Shown: positions 52,008 to 63,646 of the stretch, piece after piece
Layout of the letters: each line of letters opens with the position of its first letter
How positions within the stretch are numbered: position 1 is the stretch's first letter
Source of the DNA: Sparassis latifolia
Taxonomy: Eukaryota > Basidiomycota > Agaricomycetes > Polyporales > Sparassidaceae
Assembly (NCBI GenBank): GCA_018466975.1
Contig: CM031562.1
Coordinates: 3,286,001 to 3,350,000, forward strand
Reading direction: 5' to 3'
DNA: 64,000 nt
Made by a program: the position numbers and the translations under genes
Notes under the pieces: model-generated
Seen by the model: the letters and a program-made list of their open reading frames with translations, nothing else
The model's database searches: none
What the model was told of the DNA's origin: nothing

Positions 52008-52600
52008 TCACTGTAAATCTGCACTCGCATACCATAACAGCGGCTCGGGATCAAGTTTTGAAGGTAAGTACCGTTTCAATCGCTCTCCATTGTAGAGTCG
52101 ACGGAGGATATATCCGTTGCAGGTGCTAAGCTGATACGTGTTTTTATCAGTGACATCTCGGATAATGAACGGTCCATCCCAGCGTGGGTGGATTTTCGAA
52201 TCAGGTTCTGACCTTCGAAGAACAAGATCTCCAATTCCCAAAGCACGCTCGCGATAGAAACTTTCGCGCGCTCGCCTGTTCTTCAAGGCGCGCCTAGCAC
52301 GCTCATTAGCCTTCGCGAGGCGCCCAAGTCCTGGATATGTTCAAGTCGCTCGCTCTGTAGCTGACCAATCTCCTCATCGGTAGGAGGCACTTGAATAGTG
52401 TCAGCAACGAGATCGTGAGGCAGACGAGGCGTGCACCTGTAAGTCAAATAAAATGCGGAGGTCCCCGAGCGGCAATTGATATGTGCGCGGTGCGCCAGCA
52501 AGGCATCGTCAACGTAAGTATCCCAATTACCTTGCAAATTCAGGGCACAATAGCACATTAACATCTCTTCCAGCTCATAGTTGAAACGCTCAAGGCGACC
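52008..52600 (-). pseudogene. Gypsy integrase C-terminal part (separated fragment)
   Basis: This resumes the integrase after the Plavaka insertion with GRLERFNYELEEMLMCYC (containing the Glu of the DDE catalytic triad). It runs through DDALLAHRAHINCRSGTSAF to LEHIQDLG, then shifts frame into ENRRARESF-like sequence, GDLVLRRSEPDSKIHPRWDG and PFIIRDVTDKNTYQL. The C-terminal GDLV...WDGPF block is the usual integrase C-terminal fold. The frame change near 52325 fits a one-base deletion. The stop is at 52008. No chromodomain was seen. Confidence 0.88.
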
Positions 52601-52989
52601 CATCAGGAAAAATACCCTTGATTTTGTAGAAAAACATAGCTCCTGTAGTTCGCATACCTGTGTAGACACCCCTCGAATTTGTACTGCTTCGTAGCATGGG
52701 CAGGTGATCCGTAGGAACTCATAATAAGTGTAGCCCTCTGCTAGAGTATGTAGCTGATGTTGTGTAGTAGCCGAGTAGTGCAACGTACTGAGATGTATCA
52801 CGACATTTCCGCGTTCTCAGTTCCATAGAATCATTCATACCTAGCAGTCATTTCTAATTTCTCACGGCACAGATAAGAAATTGCCACACAATTCAAACTC
52901 TATTGGTCACTTGGGTATATGGAAGTATCAGAGAACAAGGCAGGGAAAATATCTAATGCAAATTGATTCCTTCATGCGCGGCACCAGCT

Positions 52990-54785
52990 CTAGATGCCCA
53001 GGGACAAATCTCCCTCCGGCACCTCTTCATCGTCGTCTTCCGCCTCCGGGTCTTCCCACTCACGAATGGCAGCGTCAAATGCAGACACCCCAAGAGCGGG
53101 CACCATCGTCTTGCTAAGAGGCTCAGCTCCGGAATGGAAGCTGTAAGGTAAAGTTAGTGGTGACGAGCATGAGATAATGAGGGTGCACTGAGCATACCGA
53201 GCATTGCTGTGCAGCATCTCGCGCAGCTTGCGAACGATGCCATACTTGACTGTATGCTTCTCGAAATCCTCAAGACAATGAAGGTGAGCTTCGTAGACCT
53301 CCTTGTAGCTGGCAGCAGAGAATGCGATGTCTTCCTTGATGCCTGTGGCCCACTCATCGATGTCGCACTCGATCTAGAACATGATAATATAAGCAATGAT
53401 ACAACGAGAAGCATTAAGACGTACCGCCGCAAGGACCAGTGCAATGGTTACGTCAGAAATCGGGTTGAAGTATTCATGGTAGCGGATACCCTCGTCCTGC
53501 TTGTTCGCGAACCACATATCATTGATAACCATCTGAATAATTTCAGTCTTGTATAGCCCTGTCTTCTTGTTCATATCCTGGAGAGTACATTGAGAGCAGT
53601 GCAGACAGAATAAAATAGTAGAATACTCACTGCATACACAAAAGTGTATCCGTCCTTAAGATCCTCAGCATGCTGACGGTTGCGAGCAATAGTCTTCTTG
53701 TTCTCGCCACTGCGAAATCCGAAGAAGGACTGTATGACGCCGTGGACCTTGGTCTTCAACTCACCGCGGACATGGGAGGTGCGCTTGGTAATCTGCGACC
53801 ATGCGATGAGCCCATGTTCAAGGAAAAAATTGCTCGTACCATTTTCAGCAGCATTGGAGTCAGTGCAACATTGAGGCCCATCTTCATGCAAGCCTTCTGC
53901 CAGGCTTGCTGTGCCATCTCGGTCTCGAAGGTGCTGGTGTCCGGGAATGGATCCTTGCTACTGACCTTGCACCGAAAAACAGAAATGGCGATCGCAAGAA
54001 CCTCCTGCATAAAATCGTCAAAATCCTTGGCCCTCGGGTGCTTCGGGCCATCAGTTGACTTCTGATATTTGGGGCTCAAAAGACCATTGTCGTTGTCATT
54101 GTCTTCATCCTCATCATCGTGAGGATGCTTCTTGGCCATGCACATGGCGACAGGAGTGGTGGTGGTAGCATTCTCAGTATCATCAATGAGTGCGCGCGTT
54201 ACCTTCTTCCTCGGCAAGATGCGGCGGGGAACGACGGGCGCAACATCATCGTCCTCATCACTTGAGGACACAAGCATGGGAAAATCTTTGGGTAAATAAA
54301 TGCAATCATTAGTAACGTCCAATTAGCTGACGTGCAAAACATACCACCACGCTTGGGTCCCTTGTTGTTGACTGGAGCAAGAGGGACTTTCTCAGAGCAG
54401 TAGGCCAGGGACTTCTTTGCTGACAGCTTAGTAGTCACAGTCCTTTCGGTGAACTCAAAAGCAAAATCAGGTGGTAAACCGGCTGGACGCAATGAATTAA
54501 TTACCATATTGTCTTCGGTGTCGTCAATATCACTCGCAATCAATTCATCTTCGTCGACCTCTTCGCTGTCCACCTCCTGTTGACGTAGGCAAGCATGACG
54601 GTCAGCCTTGTCACTTTTCTTGAACTTGTTGGCCTTGCGGTGAATGGTGTCTTCCCTTTCGGTCACTACAACAAAAATGAGAGGTAATCATGGATGAACA
54701 TAGTACTTCACTCACTGTGCTGGTTCTCCTTCTCCGTCAGACGACGATGACGCCCGAAAGTTACACGAGTAGTCTGAGTAGACAT
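52990..54785 (-). CDS. DUF6532 protein carried by the Plavaka transposon
   Basis: The ATG at 54785 starts MSTQTTRVTFGRHRRLTEKE; an intron then splits HM (ENQH/MTERED). An acidic and polar disordered half follows, with KFKKSDKADRH, VDEDELIASDIDDTEDNM and an Asp/Asn/Glu-rich run. The DUF6532 region runs from FDDFMQEVLAIAISVFR through KTKVHGVIQSFFGF to the signature IIQMVINDMWFANKQDEGIR, YHEYFNPISDVTIALVLAA and ECDIDEWATG. It ends EVPEGDLSLGI at 52990. About five introns are needed. DUF6532 is known from agaricomycete genomes; its role is unknown to me. Its position inside the terminal repeats, divergent from the transposase, suggests a transposition accessory or DNA-binding function, which is inference. 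Confidence 0.85.
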
Positions 54786-55162
54786 ATAGAGAGTCGATGG
54801 TGGATTTGAGATGGGGCAGAGGTGTGAAGGATCGTTTTCCTGTGACTGCGAGTGGTCCTGAGGATGGAGGAGTAGATGGAGATTAGAGAACTCATGCAAG
54901 TACTTATCCGAAATGAACATACGAAGAACGCGTAAACAATACGTTGAGTACAAACCTTATCGTGCTCTGTTGAACGTGGTTCAACAGAGTCACATCGTTG
55001 CAACTCGGACTCCGAGGTGTTTGTCACCATGGCTCGGCCCGCTGTATCAACAGGGGGGATGATAGGGCACAGGGTGAGGCTCATCTCGGAGCATCCTCTA
55101 GGCCATGTACATTGCCCTCTGCTCTTGTTCTGGCCTTGCATCCAGTAGCTTCCTATGCAAAA

Positions 55163-58100
55163 ATGTCAGGTTCTCACCGCTGTAATTTCTGCTTGAAGGA
55201 GTTACCGACCTTGGCTGGAGTGAAAAAACATATCATGAACTGCACTGCGTGTTGCCGCAAATGGGAAGAAACAATCATGCAAAGAGCAGGTGTCTCTGTA
55301 TTGGACATGGAGGAGGAGGGGGGAGGGGACGAGGATGAGGAGAGTATGGTGCCCAGTGTGCACAGGCTGGGGGCAGCTGACATAGCGAAAGGATCTGTGA
55401 ATGCTATCGGCAATGTACCTGCTTCTTTTGACACCTTCATCCCTCCTCCGGTTCGTGAGCCTTCCCCGCAAGCCTGTGATGATCTGGCACCAGAACCACC
55501 TTCAAAGTGTGCACGGGTTGAAGATGCAGTTGATGAAGATGACATACCATCGGGGCACTTCTACGAGGAGTACACGCATCATGCTGCAGCGACTGCCCAT
55601 GCACATGGCCAGACAGTGTTTGCAACTCATCGTGAGCGAGTACGCGAAGCCAACACAAGTGAATACGCACCTTTCGAGGATCAGGAAGAATGGGAATTGG
55701 CTAAATGGTTGATGAAGAATCTTGGTCAGAATAGAATTGATGAATATCTGGCGCTGCCCATCGTGAGTGCTCCAAATTACCCTGGGTAGCTGTCGATGCT
55801 TAAAATGGTCGCCAGACGCAGAAGTGTACCCAGCTGTCATTTCACAATACTCGTTCATTTCTGCAGAAGATCGATGACCTACCGACTGGTCCTGCCTGGT
55901 CATGCAAGAAGGTCCTCATGCATGGCAACGTCACTGATGAGAATGGGGAAATCATGAAGGAGGAGGTGGAGCTGTGGCTTTGGGATCCTGTCGAGTGCGT
56001 GAGGGAGCTCATAGGGAATCCACTCTTTCGTGACTCCATGGCCTATGTGTCAGAACGTGCATTCGCAGACAAGGAGGGATCAAGATGCATCTACGATGAG
56101 ATGTGGACTGGTGAGTGGTGGTGGGAGACACAGGTCAGTAGAGTTCTTCGCACGAGTGACAATGCATTCAAAGTTTACCTTGTTTAGGAAAAACTGCCCG
56201 AAGGCGCGGTGGTTGCTCCAGTGATCTTGTCATCGGACAAAACAAAGCTTTCCCAGTTTCGAGGAGATCAATCTGCATGGCCGGTGTACTTGAGCATTGG
56301 CAACATATCTAAGGAGACACGACGTCATTCATCTGCATGTGCCATGGTGCTCATTGGATACCTCCTGGTGATCAAACTTACCTGCTTTACGGAGAAGACT
56401 CGTTCCCTTGCTGGATATTGGCTCTTCCACCATTGTATGTCACTCCTCCTTGCCCCGCTGGTGGATGCCGGCAAGAATGGTGTTGACATGGTATGCGCTG
56501 ACTCTTTCATCCGGTGTGTCTTTCCAATCGTGGCCTCATACGTTGCTGACTACCTGGAGCAATGTCTTGTTGTGTGTTGCAGTGAGAACAGTTGTCCTCG
56601 CTGTACAGTGTCTCCAAAAGCCCGAGGCGACCTCCTTGACATGTTGGAATTCCGAGACCCTGAGAAGACGTATGAGACACTCCAAAAGAAGAAGAACAGA
56701 CTCGAACCTGCCGCATTCCAAGAGCAGAATCTCCGTGCTGTCTACAAGCCATTCTGGCATAACCTACCTCACTGCGACATTTATTCATGCTTCACTCCAG
56801 ACTTGCTGCATCAACTGCATAAAGGTGTATTCAAAGATCATCTTGTCAGTTGGTGTATCAACATCGTAGGAGAGAAGGAAATTGACCGACAATTCAAGGC
56901 CCTCGCAGGATATCCGGGGCTGAGGCACTTCAAGAAAGGAATATCCTTTGTCACGCAGTGGACAGGCACAGAGCATAAGGAGATGCAAAGGGTGTTTGTC
57001 ACATTGCTTGTGGGCGCCGTGCTGGCAGAGGTTCTCATTGTCGCTCGGGCGCTCCTCGATTTCATCTATTACGCACAGCTCCACCTTCACACGACTGCAA
57101 CTCTTGCGTGCTTGGATGCATGTTTGAAGACATTCCACGATTACAAGGAGATCTTCATTGACCTCCAGGTGCGCACTCATTTCAACATCTCGAAGCTCCA
57201 TGTTCTCCAGCACTATGTGAATGCAATTCGTTTGTATGGGACTCCTGACGGCTTCAACACGGAGCTCCTGGAACGCTTGCATATCGACTACGCGAAGGAG
57301 GCATATCGTGCAAGCAACCGTCGAGACTACGAAGAACAAATGGCACTCTGGCTTCAGCGTCAGGAGGCCGTCTATCAATGCAGCACCTATCTGACCTGGA
57401 CAACCCGTGCCACTACAATTTCTATGACAGCTCAGGCCCGACCACCCATCAACATTGATGAGGGCTATGATTCCGATGCCGAAGATGATGAGCCAGTGGA
57501 ATGCCACATCACAGAACCCACGGAGTCAGTGCACCAACTTGCCAAGACTTGTCCTCACCTACGAACATCCGTTGGACACCTGCAGACAGCTCACGGTGCC
57601 ATCGACTTCCTCCCAGCCCTCACGGCTTTTCTGCAAAGGCATTGCCCATGGAACTCCATACTCCCAGGTGCACAAGATCGCTTCGACGTCTATAATCAAA
57701 TCATTGTCCAGATGCCATTTGATCCCCGCGTCGGCGACAAGCACAATCGCATGAGAATTCATGCGGTCCCGATGGTGCCACCCTCATCCACCGGGCATAA
57801 GCCAGGTTCTCCCGCTCTCTTCGACATGGCCCTTGTGTGTACAGATCGTGCTGCATTTAGCCACCGAGGCTTTCAAGGTATGAGTTACTTCCGCTGGACG
57901 GTGACAATGTGCTCATCTTGATTCAGGTTTGCGGGTAGGACAAGTTCGTGTGGTATTCCGCTTGCCTCGTCAATTTGGACACTATGCACGCCCTCTCGCT
58001 TATGTGGAATGGTTTACAGATTTCCGACCCCAGCCAGATCACACGATGAACTTGTATCAGGTCAGTCGCTCCACTCGCAATCATCGTCGCAACATGGAGG

Positions 58101-58258
58101 TCGTGCACGTTGACGACCTGGTTCAGCCGTGTCATCTCGTGCCAAAATGTGGCGCAAACATCGACGAGGCTTGGAATACTGACAATGTTTATGAACTGGC
58201 AACCAGCTTTTACCTGAATCCTTTCATAGATGTCCACATGTTTTGTAGAAGTACCTAG
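55163..58258 (+). CDS. Plavaka-family transposase
   Basis: This is the transposase of the surrounding element. The ATG at 55163 starts MSGSHRCNFCLKELPTLAGV, a C2HC-type zinc finger (CNFC...H...C). An acidic linker follows. Exon 1 ends at 55762 (GTGAGT donor), exon 2 spans 55867 to about 56133, and the long exon from 56188 carries family motifs. These are WPVYLSIGNISKETRR, CADSFIRCVFPIVASYVADY, CSENSCPRCTV, HCDIYSCFTPDLLHQLHKGV, SWQTG-like QWTGTEHKEMQRVF, FNISKLHVLQHYVNAIRLYG and LLERLHIDYAKEAYRASNRR. The last exon starts after an ATTCAG acceptor with LRVGQVRVVFRLP, PLAYVEWFTDF and RSTRNHR, ending FIDVHMFCRST at 58258. No stop or frameshift was found in the spliced frame. Confidence 0.92.
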
Positions 58259-58467
58259 CCTGCACTGCACTGATTACATAGAATCTGTATTCTATGGATT
58301 CACCACTTAGAATACATGTCAGCCATAGAACTACATCATACCCGGCACATGCTATCAGAGCTATGTGGCATTCTGAGCGTCACACTGTCAGGTACGGATA
58401 GACCGTTGTGATATCGATCAATATGATCAGTGGCTGAGAGCTATGACCGCTGAGGTTTTTCCTGATG

Positions 58468-59318
58468 CCATTCGTTTGTGGGTGGTAGGGCGTCATGTGA
58501 AGGTGATTGACTGAAAGATGGCGGAGGAAATTTTGAACCAGGTAGGATATAAATTCTTCACGTTATCAGTCAGGATACTCAAAGGTTTCCCATGCGCAGT
58601 AATAATTTTCTTCAGCATCGAAACAACAGCTTCCTTCGAGTGTTGCGGGAGTGGATCTGCGTAGGTCCAACCAGTGCCGTGGTCCATTGCGGTCAATAAA
58701 TATGCATTACCAGCGGCTGTGCACGGGAGGGGACCAATGAAATCAAGAGCCCAATGGCTCCAAGCTCCAATGTGTGGAAGAGGATGCAAAGGTTGAGTTG
58801 GGACAGGGCCACTGCACGAGAATTGACAATGATCACAGGTGCGAATAACGAAATCAACAACCTCCGAAAGATTGCAGCCAGGCATGGTCCTTGATGGCTT
58901 CAACAACCGGCCGGAAACCAAGGTGACCAAGATCCTGATGAACGTTCCGTACTAACATCTCCGATTGTTCAAAATTCATAGGAACCACCAAGACCTTATT
59001 ATCGAGAAGGCAATACATCACATTGCCACGCATGAAGAAGCCGCACTGGTCAGGACTAGAGTCACCACTATCGGCTTTCGCGCGTAAGCTATCATACCAT
59101 TTCTTCAGTGTCTGGTACACTGACCTAGGTTCTTCTGTCTGTTCTCGAGACGATTCGGGTGCCGGTTCGGCTTGGTTGTTGCGATACAACCATTCTTCGG
59201 AACCAAAAATCAAATCCGCACTATTCGTGTGTGGAAGCGTAGGTGCTGGCGCCACAGCCATAGGATGAGCAAAGAGCGGGCCCAATGTATCGGAATCCAG
59301 TATGTCTTCACCATCGTG
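58468..59318 (-). pseudogene. Gypsy integrase N-terminal and core part, frameshifted
   Basis: Continues the pol frame after its internal stop: a linker (GSEEWLYRNNQAEP), then the zinc-binding region VRNVHQDLGHLGFRPVVEAI. The frame shifts near 58860 into NLSEVVDFVIRTCDHCQF. The catalytic core follows with HWALDFIGPLP (first Asp) and LSILTDN (second Asp). Just after TDN the frame shifts again, consistent with one missing base. The third frame ends in TPYHPQTNG at the Plavaka insertion point. The integrase is thus broken by at least two small indels and the transposon. Confidence 0.88.
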
Positions 59319-62300
59319 TCATGATAATGCATCAGCGGCGAGCTGACGCTTCCCTGGACGATAGACAATCTTCATGTCAAAATGGGTGATATTGTCGGCA
59401 AAGCGCTGTAAAGGACGGCCGAGATTCTTTTGAGTAAGAAAGTATTTCAATGATTCATGATCTGTCCTGACGACAATAGGTGACCCCTCGATGTAGGCAC
59501 ACCATTTTTGAAGTAAATAATCAACAGCCAGCATCTCGCGCTCCTGCGCAGAATATCTCTGTTCGGTTGGTGTCAAACGACGAGATTCGTAGGCAATAGG
59601 GCGAAGATTGCAATCACGGAACTCGAAGCCAGCGTCAGAAGAATCGCTATTCCTTCCCCCTTCGCTAGACACTTCGAGTGGATAAGATGTCTGTTGCAAA
59701 ACTCCTCCGATACATTCGCCGGACGCGTCGCTATCAATGACGAAAACTCGCCATGGAACTGGATAGATAAGCAGAGGCGGACTGGTAAGATGACGTTTCA
59801 AATTTTGAAATGCCTGCGCACAACTTTCAGGCCATTCAATAGTCCATCCCTTCTGCGGACGTCCTTTCAAGAGAGAGTAGAGAGCTCCAGCTGTCTTTGC
59901 AAAAGTCCGTATGAAATGTCTGTAATAGCCAGCGATATTCAAGAAACCCCGGAGCTGAGTTATGGTCTGGGGAGGAGGCCAAGTCAATATCGCTGATATC
60001 TTATCAGGGTTCGGACATATACCTTCGGCAGAAATGATGTGTCCGAGATAGAGTAGTTCGGTAGCTCCCCATATACATTTGGCTTCATTAAGGATGAGTT
60101 CGTGTGTGGCAAGGGTGGTAAGGATGGCATCGACATGTTGGATGTGCTGCTCCAATGTTGGTGAGTAGATTATGATGTCATTGAGATAAACCATGGCGAA
60201 CTTATCGAGCTGGTTACGTAGAATGTCATTCATCATGGTTTGAAAGGTGGCAGGAGCATTAACTAGCCTGAAGGGCATGACACGAAACTGGTAATGACCG
60301 AATCGAGTTTGAAATGCGGTCTTCGGTTTAGTATCGTCGGTGAGACATACCTGCCAGTAACGTGATTTGAGGTCGAGAGACGTAAAATAATGAGCTCCCG
60401 CTAAATTTTGATATGAATCATCAATGCGCAGTAAAGGGTAACTATTGCGGATCGTCTTTTCATTCAGTAGATGATAATCGGTGCAAATCTGCATAGTTCC
60501 ATCTTTCTTCCTTACCGGCATCAATGGAGATGACCAAGGGGACTCACTCGGCTCGATGACGCCTTCTGCTAGGCCTTCATTAACGAAATCCCGAATAGCT
60601 TCGTGTTCAAGTGGCGAAAACGGTCGTCCATGAGCTCGGATAGGCTGCTGATTTGAGTCCTTTAATTCTACCGAATGCATCCATTGACGCTTCAGCAGAA
60701 AGCCTACCTTTTTTCGAAATAGCTTAGGGAATTTGTTCTTCACGAAGTCTTTCAACTTTGTACCAAATGACTTCTTTTTCTCCAATCTTATATTCAAACT
60801 ATCCCTTTCTTCGGCCATAACATGCAGCGGTGACTCAGCCGTTACTAACGTGGGTGACATATGAACAGCGCCAGTTGACGAAGACTTAACCGGAGTCTGC
60901 TTACTCGGATGAATCTCCGTGGTTCTCATGTTTCGATCATCTGAAAGCGTCCAAGAGTTCTTCGGCCAGCAGGGTTGAGCGTTATGTTGCTTCATAAAGT
61001 TCTCACCGATGACGAGACCGTAATGAAGGTGGCTATTTGGATCAAGCACATATGCATACATTCCGTACTTGATACCACCTAACATAATACGGAATCGTGC
61101 AAAGGCAGACATCGTAGTACTGCCGGCTCCTAATATAACGCGGGTGTCAATGGGAAAAACTTCTGCACGAATCCGTCGAACGAGTTCAAGCTTGATATAA
61201 GAGCACGCTGCTCCCGTGTCGAGGATAGCATCCATTTCATGCCATTTACGGCAATCCCAATCACCTAGTTTGACGCCATAAGACGGTAATTTCGTATGAC
61301 CACCATCAGTAAGTACAAGATTGTGCAGTTCTGGACAACCGAGCTGATCCTCGATGTCTGTCGACTCCGGCAGAGCATCTTTGAACAGCGGAGCATTCTC
61401 GAAGGCATGTAAATCTTGGCATGGATGAGAGCGCGAAGGTTGCAACTGTCGAGGCTTTCTTGGTAAGCGACAATTGCAAGCGAAGTGACTAAACCCATTA
61501 GAGTTGAAACAACGTACCCGGGAATCGGTCCTGGCCCCGCTACTATTCCTCGACATAGGCTGCATCACATCGAGATCCATCGGCACTGGCCCAGTGCTTG
61601 CCGCGGGTGGTGTCGATATCGAGACAGGTGGTGTGAATGATTCAGGGATGGCAGGAGAACGCTGCGGGTTTTTGTGAAAGAAGTTCTTGGCCTTTTTCGT
61701 TAGTGAGAAGCCATGATTCTGCGTGCCGCGATATAGATTCGAAAGTCGGTCAAGTTCGCGGGCAGCATGATACATCTCCTCCGGCTTGGTTGGCTTCTCG
61801 CGATGGAGATCCCTAGCAATATCGGGAGGGAGATGGCTAAGAAAATGGGAAAGCCGATCACCAAAAGTCATTTCCTGAGCAGGAATCTGGGACTCATATG
61901 TTCTAAAGTTCTCGCTGTAACGTGCAAGATTTCCTTTATACGTTATCGTGCGAAGCTCATTACGGAGGCTTTCAATTCGGAGCGGCGAATCATACTTGCC
62001 TTTGAGCCATCGCTTCATTCCGTCCCAGTCCAACACTTTCCCTTGCTGCTTCATCTCCTTTTTTTGTGCGATGTAGCTGCGCATCGCGTCGTCACGAAGT
62101 AAGATCGATATTTGCGTGACCCATTCAACCGCTGAAATGTGCTGGGCTGTAAGGTAATCTTCGATAATCGAGATCCAGGCGTTCACGTCGTCCGAATCGC
62201 ATCCTCGGAAAAGTGGGAGGTCGGCCTTGATACTCGCCGGTCGCATAGCAGTCATCGTAGAGGGCGAAGCCGAGCTCTGTGAAGGTGCCTGCATGGTTAT

Positions 62301-62498
62301 CTGCACTGTAGACAGAGCGTTCTGTAAGACGTTCTGCATCTGAGCAGCACTCACGGTACTTGCCTGTGCCGCGGCCGCTTCTGCAGATACCTGTGAAATC
62401 CTTTGGTCAAGCACGTCCAAAATCGGCTGCAAGGCTTGAAAACTCTCAGGCGAGACTGCGGCAGCAAGCGCTGCGAGTAACGGATGAAGGTCGGCCAT
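59319..62498 (-). pseudogene. Gypsy Gag-Pol: capsid, protease, reverse transcriptase, RNase H (inactivated)
   Basis: One long frame from ATG 62498 (MADLHPLLAALAAAV) to a TGA at 59319. Gag shows ADLPLFRGCDSDDVNAWISI. The zinc knuckle reads CFNSNGFSHFACNC, with the second ligand Cys replaced by Ser. The protease active site is LDTGAACSYI. The RT contains DYHLLNEKTIRNSYPL, FTSLDLKSRYWQVCL, and the catalytic box YLND, in which the first Asp of YxDD is Asn. The RNase H begins VIDSDASGECIGGV and ends with ADALS. The TGA sits where Gypsy proteins normally continue into the integrase linker and looks like a CGA-to-TGA change. With the RT box mutated, the copy cannot be autonomous. Confidence 0.92.
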
Positions 62499-62668
62499 AG
62501 CGCTAAATAATCAATGAAGGGATGAGGACGTATGTTGATTAAAACCCAGATAGAACAAAGACTAGAGAATGACGTAGAATAGAGGCAAAACCAATAGACA
62601 GCTGTTGAAGTCGGCAACAGGGTAAGCATGTCGGAATGAAGGAATCAATAACCCTTCATTTGCGCAAA

Positions 62669-63321
62669 TGAAGATTTCGCTTACTATCGGAGTCTCGGAA
62701 AGCGGCGAGACCTAATAATATTTCGGGGGGAAGTACACACTGCCCCCTCCAGCGCATTCCTCGCGCTCTTTTATGTACATCGGTGGAGTCTGGTGGAGCC
62801 TCGCATTAAGTGCTTGGCTATCATCACTATGAATTCATAACTACATATGTGGACGAACCGCTGTGGAGTAATGACGTCGAGACTCATATCGTACAAATAC
62901 AGAAGATTACAGCATGTTGCATAATTGCGTGAAACTTGGGATTTTTGTGCGCTATTTGTCTTGCGCAAACAAAGCCATAAGGGGAAGGTCGGAGTTGCAT
63001 CGGGGACTACGCCCAAAATTCGACTACTTACATCTTAGTTTACAGGACCTCACTTAAGAGAAGCAAAGCATACGGAAGTACTTTGGAACATGTACCCAGT
63101 GCATTGGAAAACTTTGTGAGCCACCAAGTGGCACGAATGATGAATGTAGGGCAGAGTGTCGGAAGCCGTGATTTGTTGGCATCCACCCGACCTACCGGAT
63201 ATGGGTTTGTTTGCCCCGGCCAAATAAGCCAGAGAAATCCGGGAGTTTCACGCAATTATGCAACACGCTGTAACATACATATCGGGTCGGAGTAAATACT
63301 GGCAAATATCCAAGTCCAACA
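62669..63321 (-). repeat. 5' LTR (right), carrying a MITE
   Basis: LTR sequence covers 62669-62909 and 63271-63321, about 290 bp after removing the MITE and one TA. It matches the left LTR from TGAAGATTTCGC to CCAAGTCCAACA. As the minus-strand element's 5' LTR it should contain the promoter for gag-pol, now interrupted by the MITE. Confidence 0.92.
62910..63270. mobile_element. 361-bp MITE with TA target duplication (Tc1/mariner-pogo type)
   Basis: Begins CAGCATGTTGCATAATTGCG and ends in the complement of CAGCGTGTTGCATAATTGCG. The inverted repeats are about 27 bp with one mismatch, and TA flanks both ends (62908-62909 and 63271-63272). The left LTR of the same retroelement lacks it, which confirms the insertion and its ends. 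The CAG start and TA duplication are those of pogo/Fot1-like elements. No transposase is encoded. Confidence 0.92.
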
Positions 63322-63646
63322 GTGCTTGCGGCCAGTGTTGTCACTGACCCCGTCAGACCCCCGTCAGTCAAGGAATGTCAGTCAGACCGTCAAAGAAGTC
63401 AGTCAAATTTGACCGGTCAATCAAAAACGTGAGTAAATATGTAAGCAAATATTATTACTTCTTTCAGACAGGTCTACTTAAACGATGTGGGTAGGTTCAG
63501 CGGCTTAGCGACAGCTTCAGGAGGGATATGGAGGTATATTAAGTACTAGAACCGGTGCCTATAGGTTCTGATCCTGTATAGTATGGAGGAGATCATACTG
63601 TGCAAGCTCTTGAGCATAATTTTTCATCCCTCCGTGCCAATAAAAA
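63322..63646. other. Spacer with GTCA-rich cluster
   Basis: At about 63340-63420 the words GTCA, GTCAGTCA and GACC recur densely (for example TGTCAGTCAGACCGTCAA), then AT-rich DNA. No gene was found, and in particular no first exon for the Crinkler gene on the far side of the retroelement. Confidence 0.5.

Larger units (their letters stand above)
52601..58467. mobile_element. Plavaka DNA transposon, apparently complete
   Basis: Terminal inverted repeats CATCAGGAAAAA (52601) and TTTTTCCTGATG (ending 58467) bound 5867 bp. The flanks CC at 52599-52600 and 58468-58469 are a 2-bp target duplication. Removing the element rejoins the Gypsy integrase codons of the PYHPQTNG/RLERFN motif. Inside are a Plavaka-family transposase (plus strand) and a DUF6532 gene (minus strand), head to head with about 380 bp between starts. 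Both are open across all exons I could join, so the copy may be young and possibly functional. Confidence 0.93.
48138..63321 (-). mobile_element. Ty3/Gypsy LTR retrotransposon with nested insertions
   Basis: Both LTRs begin TGAAGATTTCGC (plus-strand view) at 48138 and 62669 and end CCAAGTCCAACA at 51778 and 63321. On the element's own strand this is TG...CA. The flanks GTGC at 48134-48137 and 63322-63325 form a 4-bp target duplication. The gag-pol runs on the minus strand, so the right LTR is the 5' LTR. A purine-rich tract (GAGGGGG) lies just inside the left LTR, as expected for a polypurine tract. Nested insertions are a foldback in the left LTR, a Plavaka transposon in the integrase, and a MITE in the right LTR. 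With these removed, the element is near 6 kb. Confidence 0.93.

Noticed and set aside
56785..57507. 240-codon minus-strand frame over the Plavaka transposase
   Set aside because: No domain and antisense to conserved transposase motifs.
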